A stretch of DNA of 64,000 nt from Myxococcales bacterium (GTDB taxonomy: Bacteria > Myxococcota_A > Polyangia > Polyangiales > Polyangiaceae), in NCBI GenBank assembly GCA_016712525.1, contig JADJQX010000006.1, positions 1 to 64,000 of the forward strand, written 5' to 3'. The notes beneath the pieces were generated by a model that saw only the letters and a program-made list of their open reading frames with translations, was not told the origin of the DNA and searched no databases. Position numbers and translations under genes: made by a program. Every line of letters starts with the position of its first letter. Position 1 is the stretch's first letter. Positions 25,646 to 33,518 of the stretch are shown here, piece by piece.

Positions 25646-25980
25646 GCCCCGGCCCATTTCACTTTGTGGGCCAACACGAAGTGGCTGAAATTGCTGGGTT
25701 TCGTGCCGCGGAGATGATGGCCAGGCCACATTTCGGGGTGGCCCGGGCCAGGCCTTCGCGTCCTTTCGCGGACTTGGCGCGAACGTCGGTCAGATCTCCC
25801 CCCGCGGACTTGGCGCGAACGTCGGTCGGATCTCCCCGCGGACTCCCCCGCCCGATCTCCCCCACCACCGCGGTCGCCGCCGTCCCCGTCCCCGTCCCCG
25901 TCCCCGTCCCCGTCCCCGTCGGGTCGGATCTTCCGCCTGGCGCCGGGGAAGGCGCGAGGCGCGTCGGCGTACTTCAAGGC
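25646..25980. repeat. Inverted copies of the dispersed repeat and a CGTCCC hexanucleotide array
   Basis: No gene in these 335 bases. Two copies of the 29-bp repeat lie on the - strand (25764-25792 and 25803-25828, sharing ACTTGGCGCGAACGTCGGTC), facing the transposase. At 25881-25920 the hexamer CGTCCC is repeated 6.7 times. AAGTGGCTGAAAT at 25679 also echoes AAGTGGTTGAAAT at 24731 beyond the other end of the gene. Confidence 0.8.
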
Positions 25981-26556
25981 ATGTCGCTCCCGACCCTCGC
26001 ATTCCTCCCCGACCACCGCAACGAGCTCGTCGACGCGCTGCCCGAGGCTTTCGAGTCGATCGGCAAGTACTTCGACCTCCGCGATGCGGAAAACGCGGCG
26101 CCCATCGAAAATGCCCGCGCCGTCGCCGCCGCGCTCGAGGGCGTCGTACACTCGAGCGACACCGACTGCGACTACTACCCGTGCGTGCTCTCGGGCGTGG
26201 ACCCGGACAGCGACGCGTTCTTCGCGGCGCTCGGTGTGACGCGTGACGCGCGCTTCTCCGTCGGTGGCTACGACAACCCCAAGCTCGAGGTGGTCCGCGC
26301 AGGCTCGGGCGAAGGGGAGCGGTCGGCCCTCGCCCTCCTTACTCGGCTCGGCGACTACGAGCTCGGTCGCCTTTCGGAGTACATCGAGGAGTCCGACCAG
26401 AAGGCGATCGGCACGGCCATCGCCAAGCTCGAGTCGCTCGGCCCCATCGTGGGCGTGCAGCTCTGCGCCGACGACCACGCGACCAAGCTCGTGCTCACGC
26501 TGGCCAAGAGCGGCGGCGTGTACGTGGGCGTGGCGGTGGTACGCGTCGAGACCTGA
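25981..26556 (+). CDS. Hypothetical cytoplasmic protein
   Basis: 191 residues, acidic, without signal peptide or membrane helix. Motifs such as SLPTLAFLPDHRNELVDALP and CDYYPCVLSGVDPDSDAFFA match no family I recognise. Codon use is that of the native genes, so it is probably real. ATG 25981 is the first start after the hexanucleotide array. Confidence 0.55.
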   Translation: MSLPTLAFLPDHRNELVDALPEAFESIGKYFDLRDAENAAPIENARAVAAALEGVVHSSDTDCDYYPCVLSGVDPDSDAFFAALGVTRDARFSVGGYDNPKLEVVRAGSGEGERSALALLTRLGDYELGRLSEYIEESDQKAIGTAIAKLESLGPIVGVQLCADDHATKLVLTLAKSGGVYVGVAVVRVET

Positions 26557-26860
26557 CCAGCGCTCGGCAACCGATCTCGGCGCACGAAGGCGCGGCTCGG
26601 TTCGTCGCGCATGCTCGTGAGGGCGGGCGCGGTCACCCCGGTCGATATCGTGGCCGATTCGATGGGCCGGCTCGGCGTTGGCGAGGCGAACCGTGCTGGC
26701 ACGCGAGCCGTCGGTACACGCACGCTCGTGCGTATCCTGCCGTGCCACCCTGCGCCATCCTGAGATCGCGCGGCCACACGGAAGCGCGCCGGGATCGCAA
26801 GAAAGTGCCGCGCGGTTACGTCTCGAAAGCGGTGGCGCGGGATATGCTCACGCGGCGCAC
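26557..26860. other. Intergenic region with a small hairpin
   Basis: No gene supported. ACGCAC-GCTC-GTGCGT at 26718-26733 is a perfect 6-bp stem without a T-run. The promoter of the lipoprotein gene at 26861 must lie here, but no clear -35/-10 pair stands out. Confidence 0.45.
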
Positions 26861-27934
26861 ATGTCGAATCCCCTGCACGCCGCCTCCCTTCGTCGAGTCT
26901 TTCGTCGCATCCTCGCGGGGGCTCTCGCCGCGCCGCTCCCGCTCGCGCTCGTGGTCGCGTGCAGCTCCACGGGGACAGCCGAAGGCGACGCGGGAGCCGA
27001 CGGCTCTTCCTCCGGCCCGTGCCGCGTCGTCGCCCCACCCGATGCCGCACAAGGCGCGTGCCAGGGGGTCCGCCAGCCCCCCCCGTACTTCGTCGCGTTG
27101 ACGGGAGATCTGACCACCTGCGGCTTCGGCGACGGCGGTGTCGGGAGCTCGGATCTTTGCAGTGATCTCTGCGGCGCGCGTGTGAGCTCGTGCACGAACA
27201 ACGGGGGATTGGTGAAGTGCGAGCCCTACCCGTGCGCGGTCGACGGGCGCAGGTACCACGAGCTCGCCGATGGCGCGGCCCCCGCCGGCAGAGACGTCGC
27301 GAGCTGCCTCGCCCGAATGGCCTTTTTCGAAGCAGCTTCGGTCGATGCGTTCGCCCTGCTCGAGCGCGATCTCGGTCTCTTGAACGCTCCTGAGAGCCTC
27401 GTCCGTGGCTGCCGCGAGGCAAAACGTGACGAGGCTCGTCACGCGCAACTGGCCACGAACCTCGCCACGCGGTACGGCGCGCGCGTCGTGGCCCCGGAGC
27501 CGCCGAGCGCTCCCCCGCGCTCTCTCGAAGCCCTCGCGACCGAGAACGCCGTCGAGGGGTGCGTGCGTGAGACGTTCGGAGTGCTCATCGGAATGTGGCA
27601 GTCGGTCTCCGCGCCCACGGCCGACCTTCGTGCCTTCTTCTCGGCTCTCACGACCGACGAGCTCCGCCACGCGTCGCTCTCGGCACGAATCGACGTGTGG
27701 GCGCGAGCCGGCCTCTCCGCCGACGCGCTCCGTCGTGTGGATGCCGCCAAGGACGCGGCGCTCCGCGAGCTCGAAGCCTCTCTCGGCGCTGCCGAGCCCG
27801 TCCCGGGAATGGGGCTCCCCTCCGCGGCCCAGTCCCTCGCGCTCTTCCGCGCGTGGCGCCAAGGCGAGACACACGTGCCCAGCGCGCCGCAGCGTGCGCC
27901 CGCGGTGCGCGCGCCTGAGGTCCGGGTCGTCTGA
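26861..27934 (+). CDS. Lipoprotein with ferritin-like diiron domain
   Basis: 357 residues. A signal peptide ends at a lipobox (VVAC) and an acidic linker follows. A Cys-containing segment of about 90 residues comes next, then a four-helix region with paired E/ExxH motifs: MAFFEAASVDAF, AKRDEARHAQLA, ENAVEGCVRETF and TTDELRHASLS. This spacing is that of ferritin-like diiron proteins. An exported, lipid-anchored ferritin-like domain could bind metal or scavenge oxidants at the cell surface; the role is inferred. Confidence 0.72.
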   Translation: MSNPLHAASLRRVFRRILAGALAAPLPLALVVACSSTGTAEGDAGADGSSSGPCRVVAPPDAAQGACQGVRQPPPYFVALTGDLTTCGFGDGGVGSSDLCSDLCGARVSSCTNNGGLVKCEPYPCAVDGRRYHELADGAAPAGRDVASCLARMAFFEAASVDAFALLERDLGLLNAPESLVRGCREAKRDEARHAQLATNLATRYGARVVAPEPPSAPPRSLEALATENAVEGCVRETFGVLIGMWQSVSAPTADLRAFFSALTTDELRHASLSARIDVWARAGLSADALRRVDAAKDAALRELEASLGAAEPVPGMGLPSAAQSLALFRAWRQGETHVPSAPQRAPAVRAPEVRVV

Positions 27935-28021
27935 AACAGGGACTTCGGGTCCTCTCGAGATTCCCGTGGATCGAGAGCCGTTGGCGCTCGCGACGTGCGC
28001 GGGTAGGTTGGGCAGCATCGC

Positions 28022-28390
28022 ATGGCGGAAATCGACACGTGGTTTACGCAGCTCGACGCCGTCGCCGCGGCTCGAGCCGACCAACCCTCGTTCCACGTGT
28101 TCGCAGAGGGGATGCACTCGGATCTCCGCGGTCAGGTCCTCAGCCTGGCAGCGGATGAGCGCATACCCGTGTGGACGGCGAAATGGCCGCACCACGTGTT
28201 CGTGGTCCTAGCGATCCGCGGGAGCGTTCGTGCTTCGCTCCCTTCCGGGACCTTTCCCATGCGGGAGATGTCGCAGCTCGTCGTCCTGCCAGGCACGCCG
28301 TGCGAGCTCCATGCGGTGACCGACGCCTCGATCCAGATCATCAGCTTCCTGTCCATGGCCCCTCCGGCGGGCGTGCCTGGCGTGCCGTAG
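28022..28390 (+). CDS. Small cupin-like protein
   Basis: 122 residues. RIPVWTAKWPHHVFVVLAIR, GSVRASLPSG and LVVLPGTPCELHAVTDASIQ form the strand-turn-strand pattern of a single-domain cupin, with His residues at positions that could bind a metal. No helix-turn-helix is attached. It could equally be a small ChrR-type sensor domain. Downstream lies a CCCATGG/CCATGGG hairpin. Confidence 0.55.
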   Translation: MAEIDTWFTQLDAVAAARADQPSFHVFAEGMHSDLRGQVLSLAADERIPVWTAKWPHHVFVVLAIRGSVRASLPSGTFPMREMSQLVVLPGTPCELHAVTDASIQIISFLSMAPPAGVPGVP

Positions 28391-28470
28391 CGTCGCGCTT
28401 CCCGGGGCGTGCTGGCAGCACGCGAGCCCGAGCCGAAAGGGCATCGCGTCATGGGGACGACGAGCGTCAC

Positions 28471-28489
28471 CCCATGGTTGCACCATGGG
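28471..28489. terminator. Hairpin after the cupin-like gene
   Basis: CCCATGG, TTGCA, CCATGGG forms a perfect 7-bp stem 80 bases after the stop codon. No run of T follows, so it may be a weak terminator or a regulatory stem. Confidence 0.3.
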
Positions 28490-28544
28490 CGTGTCGATGC
28501 TTCATTAAGTCATGGCCGGAAGTCGAGCAGGAGTGGGGCGTATC

Positions 28545-28961
28545 ATGTGGGAAAGCATGAAAACGTTCTGCCGCGGCTCGCGTGACGGTGGTCTTCGCGG
28601 CCACGGTGGCTCCACCACGAAGCTCCCCTTGCTCGTGTCGAGCGCCGCCCTAGTGCTCCTCGGCTTCGCGGCATGTTCGAGCTCGCCTCCCGCAGAGGGC
28701 GCCACGTGCACGAGCTTGCCGCTCGTCCGGTCCTCCGGGGGTCGGCGCGTCGACGAGCTGCCAAGCGGGGCCTGCTCGGCCAAGGAGTCGTGCTCGGTCG
28801 GCGCGCATCGTGTCTGCGCGTGCAGCGAGATCGGCCCGTACGACGACTACGAGTGCCAGTGCGACGGGGCCCGGTGGACCTGCACCGTGACCTCACGCGC
28901 TTCGTCGGTCTGCTCCCCATGCCCCGACGGGTCCCCGCCCGACGCGAGCCGTCCCGATTGA
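28545..28961 (+). CDS. Small Cys-rich lipoprotein
   Basis: 138 residues with a signal peptide ending in a lipobox (GFAAC). The mature part has about ten cysteines (CSAKESCSVGAHRVCACSE, CQCDGARWTC, CSPCPDG), probably disulphide-bonded on the cell surface. ATG 28545 is chosen over 28512 because a GGAG site lies about a dozen bases before it. No family recognised. Confidence 0.6.
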   Translation: MWESMKTFCRGSRDGGLRGHGGSTTKLPLLVSSAALVLLGFAACSSSPPAEGATCTSLPLVRSSGGRRVDELPSGACSAKESCSVGAHRVCACSEIGPYDDYECQCDGARWTCTVTSRASSVCSPCPDGSPPDASRPD

Positions 28962-29126
28962 CCACCTCGCCCAGCGCGCGAGCCCCTCTGTTTGCGCCGA
29001 ACGAGGTCCTCCGAGCCCTCCGCCCGGTCCTCCGCCCGCCTCCGGCCCGGCCAAATCGCGCGGGGCCCCGTGCGGAGCGCTTCGATCGCTTCCATCGCCT
29101 GCGAATTCACGCCATGCTTCGCCCTC

Positions 29127-30269
29127 ATGACCGCTCCCGACAGCATCGAGGCCGAGCTCGCGGCCCTTCCTTCGGCGCTCCGCGCGCGCCTCTCGGCCGC
29201 TGGTTTCCGTGACGACCGCCTCGTGGCCCTGTCACACGCGCTCTCCGACAAGGCGGCCCTCTTCGCCAAGAACCGCCTCACCGGCGAAGTGACCCCCCCG
29301 AGCGACGGCGAGCTCCTCCCGCTGCCCGAGCCCGGCTCGCCCGAGCACGACCGCCTCCGCGCGCTCGGTCAGGCCGCGATCGACCGCGGCGAGCTCGCGT
29401 TCTGCGTGCTCGCGGGCGGCATGGCCACGCGCATGGGCGGCGTCGTGAAGGCGCTCGTCGAGGCCTTCGACGGCAAGACCTTCCTCGACCTCCGCCTCGC
29501 CGAGAACGCGAGCGCGGGCAAACGCGCGAAGGCCCCCGTTCCCCTCTGGCTCATGACGAGCGAGGCCACCGACAAGGCCATCCGCGAGGCCCTCGCCGCG
29601 CGCGACGCGCCCGACCACGTCGCCGTGTTCATGCAAGATCTCGGGCTCCGCCTCACGCCCGAGGGCCGGCTCTTCCGCGAGGACGACGGCGACGTGAGCG
29701 TCTACGCGACCGGCCACGGAGACTTCGTCGACGCCCTCCGCCGCACGCGGCTCCTCGATGATTTCCTCGCGCGCGGCGGAAAAACCGTGTGGATCGCGAA
29801 CCTCGACAACCTCGGCGCGTCGATCGACCCGGTGGTCCTCGGCCGCTTCCTCGACTCGCAGAAGCGCGTCATGGTCGAGGTCTGCGAGAAGGCCAAGGGC
29901 GACCGCGGAGGTATCCCGGTGCACGCCCAGGGCAAGCTCCAAGTCGTCGAAGAGTTCCGCCTCCCCGAGGGATTCTCGGGCGACAGCGTGCGCGTCTTCA
30001 ACACGAACACGTTCCTCGTCTCGGCCGAGGCCCTCCGCGGCCTCGACATGCCGTCGACGTACTTCGCGGTCGAGAAGAAGGTCGAGGGGCGCGTCGCCAT
30101 CCAGTTCGAGCGCCTCCTCCAAGAGCTCACGGCGTTCCTCGACGCGGGCTACGTCGTCGTGCCTCGCGAGGGCGCGCGCTCCCGGTTTTTGCCCGTGAAA
30201 GACCACGACGAGCTCGCCCGTCGGCGCGCCGAGATCCAGGAAGTCGCACGCGCGCGGGGCATGGTGTAA
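29127..30269 (+). CDS. UDPGP-family nucleotidyltransferase (UTP-sugar-1-phosphate uridylyltransferase)
   Basis: 380 residues. CVLAGGMATRMGGVVKAL is the nucleotide-binding loop of the UDPGP group (usual LAGGxGTRxG...K). WLMTSEATDKAI, GRGGIP-type and FNTNTFLVSAEAL segments match the sugar-phosphate part. The enzyme would make a UDP-sugar from UTP and a hexose-1-phosphate in the cytoplasm, feeding polysaccharide synthesis. The sugar (Glc, GlcNAc or GalNAc) is not decided by what can be seen. ATG 29127 starts the typical N-terminal helix. It precedes two + strand genes within 25 and about 90 bases. Confidence 0.82.
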   Translation: MTAPDSIEAELAALPSALRARLSAAGFRDDRLVALSHALSDKAALFAKNRLTGEVTPPSDGELLPLPEPGSPEHDRLRALGQAAIDRGELAFCVLAGGMATRMGGVVKALVEAFDGKTFLDLRLAENASAGKRAKAPVPLWLMTSEATDKAIREALAARDAPDHVAVFMQDLGLRLTPEGRLFREDDGDVSVYATGHGDFVDALRRTRLLDDFLARGGKTVWIANLDNLGASIDPVVLGRFLDSQKRVMVEVCEKAKGDRGGIPVHAQGKLQVVEEFRLPEGFSGDSVRVFNTNTFLVSAEALRGLDMPSTYFAVEKKVEGRVAIQFERLLQELTAFLDAGYVVVPREGARSRFLPVKDHDELARRRAEIQEVARARGMV

Positions 30270-30291
30270 CCTCGCCGGCGAGGAACGTTCG

Positions 30292-30801
30292 GTGCAATTC
30301 GAGATAACCCACGAGCTTGACATCCCCCTCGACGCCGTCGAGCTTGCGTTCCTCTCTCCCGAGCTCGGCCCCGGGATCGCCCAGAAGCTGCCGCACATCG
30401 AGTCGCTCGAGCAAAAGTCGCATTTCGTCGACGACTCGCGCCTCGAACGCGTGTGGGCCTTCCGCGCGAACGTGAAGATCCCCGCCTTCGCGCAGAAGTA
30501 CGTCACGCCCGAGATGTGCGCCTGGGAAGAGACCACCGTGTACGACATTCGCCGCCACGCGGGCTCCTGGCGCGTGCGGGCCTCGGTGAAGCCCGAGTGG
30601 CAGAAATTCTTCGCGTCGAGCGGGAGCTACCTGCTCGAGCCGCTCGACGCCGGTCGCACGAAGCGCACCGTGCGAGGCACACTCGAGCTCAACGTGTCGC
30701 TCGTCGGATCCATGGCCGAGAAGCTCATCTACTCCGAGCTCGTCAAGAAGACGTTCGACGCCGAGGCCGCGACGCTCCGCGATCTCTCGACGCTCGGCTG
30801 A
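30292..30801 (+). CDS. DUF2505/START-like lipid-binding-fold protein
   Basis: 169 residues. QFEITHELDIPLDAVELAFL at the start, repeated aromatic/charged strands, and a C-terminal amphipathic helix (MAEKLIYSELVKKTFDAEAA) match the SRPBCC/START-like family DUF2505. Such proteins have a hydrophobic cavity; the ligand is unknown. The start is GTG with a GAGGAA site. It lies 22 bases after the uridylyltransferase, so the two are probably in one operon. Confidence 0.75.
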   Translation: MQFEITHELDIPLDAVELAFLSPELGPGIAQKLPHIESLEQKSHFVDDSRLERVWAFRANVKIPAFAQKYVTPEMCAWEETTVYDIRRHAGSWRVRASVKPEWQKFFASSGSYLLEPLDAGRTKRTVRGTLELNVSLVGSMAEKLIYSELVKKTFDAEAATLRDLSTLG

Positions 30802-30892
30802 GCGCATGCCCCTCGAGCGCCGGCGCCGCTCCCTCGAACCGCCACGCACGGCCTCGCCCGAGGCCCCTCATCCCTCCACAAGGAGCCCCATC

Positions 30893-33451
30893 GTGAAGCG
30901 TCTCCGCGCGAACGTGTCGTCGTTGCCCGTCCTCGCCGCCCTCGGCGCCATGGCGTCGCTGCTCGTGACGGGCAAGGCCTCGGCCGAGCCGTTCCCCCAG
31001 CGCGGCGAGCGCATCTTCTCCCCCGGCCGCAGCGCCGCGAGCGAAGACTCGGGCGAAGCGCTCGTGCTGAACCCGGCGAACCTCGGCCACCTCACGGGCA
31101 AAGAGCTCCGGTGGACCGGCGTGCGCTGCACCGACACGCAGAAGGTCGCGTGTGGGCACTCGTTCAACTTGTCGTCACCGCTGGTGTTCGGGCTCGGCGG
31201 CGGGTTCCGTGTAGATTACATCTCTCCGCCGAGCACGGTGGGCGCGCCCTACTACGGGCAAGACTACGTGTGGCTCACCTGGGGCCTCGGCTACAACGTG
31301 TCGAAGGCGGTCTCGGTCGGCGTGAGCCTCCAGTCGTCGTTCTCGCCGAACCCCAACGTGGGCGGCATGACGGCGCTCTCCGCGGGCATCTCGTACCGCC
31401 CGAGCCCGCGCCTCGGCTTCTCGCTCGTCGCCCACGATTTCAACGGCCCCGCGTCGCAGCCGGTCCCCACGGGACCCGAGCGTATCGGGCTCCCGGTGCT
31501 CGATCGTCAGTACATGGCCGCGGTGGCCTTCCGGCCCACGGGCACGCGCGCGCTCGAGGTGGGCGCCGAGGTCCGCTACTACGACGGCTCCGATCAGGCC
31601 CGCCCGCGCGTGGTCATGGGGGTCGACATCCCGGGGGTCGGCCGCGCCCGAGGCGACGTCGAGGTGGGCAACCTCTCGCAGAGCGATCCGTCGTACCTCG
31701 CCACGATCGGCCTCGAGCTCCAGCTCCGTGGCGTGTCGCTCGGCGGCGGCGCCATCGTGGGCAACGCCCTCGGAAAGAGCACCGACGCAGGGCAGTACCT
31801 CACCGCCTCGCTGGCCGACTTCGAGAGCCCCGCGGGCATTCCACGAAGCGAGCACGGCGTCTCCATCCGCCTCGAGGCGACGCCGGGCACCCGCAACCAC
31901 GTGCGGCTCTTGCGCAAGCTCTGGAAGATCTCCGAGCGCTCCGACATCGCCTCGGTCACGCTGCTCGTCCGTGACGAGCCGGCCACGTCGTTCGCGCACG
32001 CCGAAGAGCTCGCCGACGCCTTCCGTGTGCTCCGCGCCCGCGGAAAGAAGGTCATCTGCAGCTTCGAGGACGCAGGCCCCAAGGCGCTCTACGCCTGCGC
32101 GAGCGCCGATCGCATCGTCTTGAACCCGGCGGGTGGCGTGCGTTACGCGGGCCTCAAGTCGACCCACATCTACCTCGCGGGCCTGCTCGAGAAGATCGGC
32201 GTGAAGGCCGAGTTCGTGCGCATCGGCGCGCACAAGTCGGCGCCCGAGCAGTTCATGAACAAGGGCGCGAGCGAGACGGCCCGCGCCGACCAAGAAGACT
32301 TGCTCCGCAACACCGAGGCGGTCTTCGTCAAAAACCTGTCTCTTTACCGGAACATACCCGAGGCTAGCGTCCGCGAGAGCACCAAGAAGGGCCCGTTCGT
32401 GGCGCTCGAGGCGCGCGACGCGAAGTTCGTCGACACCCTCGCCTTCGACGACGAGCTCGACCGCGTCACGAGCGACGTCGTCGGCCACAAAGTCTCGGTC
32501 TCGAAGTACGAGGACGAGGTGGTCGCGCCGATGCGCTTCGGCCAGCGCAGCAAGGTGGGGCTCCTCTACATCGACGGCGACATGGTCGACGGCCGCTCGA
32601 GCAAGGTGCCGCTCATCGGCATGAAGCTCTGCGGGAGCTACACGATCGCCGAGTCGGCCAAGAGGCTCCGCGAGGACCCGACGGTGAAGGCGGTGGTCCT
32701 GCGCGTCGAGACGCCCGGCGGCTCGTCGCTCGCGGCCGACGTGATGTGGCGCGAGCTGCGCCTCTTGGCGCAGAAAAAGCCCCTCATCGTGTCGATGGGC
32801 ACGATCGCGGCGAGCGGCGGGTACTACGTGGCCTCGGCCGGGACGAAGATCTACGCGCTCCCGCTCACCCTCACGGGCTCGATCGGCATCTTCTACGGCA
32901 AAGCCGACGTGAGCGAGCTCTTGTCGAAGCTCGGGGTGAACGTCGAGGTGCGTAAGGTCACGCCCCGCGCCGACGCCGAGTCGTTCTTCCGCCCCTTCTC
33001 GGACGACGAGCGCAAAGAGCTCGATCGCAAGGTGCACCAGTTCTACGACGTGTTCCTCGATCGCGTGTCGCAGGGCCGCAAGATGACCCGCTCGGAGGTC
33101 GACGCCGTCGGCCAGGGCCGCGTGTGGGCGGGCCAGCAGGCGCTCGACAAGAAGCTCGTCGACGAGATGGGCGGGCTCCGTCACGCGCTCGAGTACGCGC
33201 GCAAGGCGGGCCACTTGCCCGACGATGCTCCCATCCAAGAAGAGCCGCCCATCGAGAAGACCTTCCTCGAGACGGCCCTCGAGATCGTGGGCATTTCGCC
33301 CGGCCCCCTCGTGGTGGACGGCCTCCCCCTCCAGATCCGCGACGCCGTGCGCGCCGTGGCCCCGATGGCGATCTACACCGACTCGACGCCCCTCGCGCGC
33401 ACCGAGTGGGAGCCCATCGGCGAGAGCGGCAAAGACGACGACGACAAGTAG
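30893..33451 (+). CDS. Outer-membrane-barrel / SppA (S49) peptidase fusion
   Basis: 852 residues. A signal peptide (to GKASAEP) is followed by about 300 residues of short amphipathic strands (YVWLTWGLGYNVSKAVSVGV, SAGISYRPSPRLGFSLVAHD) like a beta-barrel outer-membrane protein. Two S49 domains then form a full-length SppA: the first has the catalytic Lys in AHKSAPEQF, and the second has the Ser in GTIAASGGYYVASAGTK and the following LTGSIGIFYGK. SppA normally degrades cleaved signal peptides in the periplasm; here it seems tethered to the outer membrane. The GTG at 30893 has AAGGAG upstream and begins the signal peptide. Confidence 0.82.
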   Translation: MKRLRANVSSLPVLAALGAMASLLVTGKASAEPFPQRGERIFSPGRSAASEDSGEALVLNPANLGHLTGKELRWTGVRCTDTQKVACGHSFNLSSPLVFGLGGGFRVDYISPPSTVGAPYYGQDYVWLTWGLGYNVSKAVSVGVSLQSSFSPNPNVGGMTALSAGISYRPSPRLGFSLVAHDFNGPASQPVPTGPERIGLPVLDRQYMAAVAFRPTGTRALEVGAEVRYYDGSDQARPRVVMGVDIPGVGRARGDVEVGNLSQSDPSYLATIGLELQLRGVSLGGGAIVGNALGKSTDAGQYLTASLADFESPAGIPRSEHGVSIRLEATPGTRNHVRLLRKLWKISERSDIASVTLLVRDEPATSFAHAEELADAFRVLRARGKKVICSFEDAGPKALYACASADRIVLNPAGGVRYAGLKSTHIYLAGLLEKIGVKAEFVRIGAHKSAPEQFMNKGASETARADQEDLLRNTEAVFVKNLSLYRNIPEASVRESTKKGPFVALEARDAKFVDTLAFDDELDRVTSDVVGHKVSVSKYEDEVVAPMRFGQRSKVGLLYIDGDMVDGRSSKVPLIGMKLCGSYTIAESAKRLREDPTVKAVVLRVETPGGSSLAADVMWRELRLLAQKKPLIVSMGTIAASGGYYVASAGTKIYALPLTLTGSIGIFYGKADVSELLSKLGVNVEVRKVTPRADAESFFRPFSDDERKELDRKVHQFYDVFLDRVSQGRKMTRSEVDAVGQGRVWAGQQALDKKLVDEMGGLRHALEYARKAGHLPDDAPIQEEPPIEKTFLETALEIVGISPGPLVVDGLPLQIRDAVRAVAPMAIYTDSTPLARTEWEPIGESGKDDDDK

Positions 33452-33478
33452 CCCCCCGTCGTCTATGGGAAAAAACCG

Positions 33479-33512
33479 AGCGCTGCGGCCCCCACCGCGG
33501 CGCTTCGTGTTT
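33479..33512. terminator. Bidirectional terminator between convergent genes
   Basis: AGCGCTGCGG and CCGCGGCGCT pair around CCCCCA with one mismatch. AAAAAACC precedes the stem and GTGTTTT follows it, so it can serve both the SppA fusion gene (+) and the delta-60 gene (-). Confidence 0.7.
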
Positions 33513-33518
33513 TCGGGG

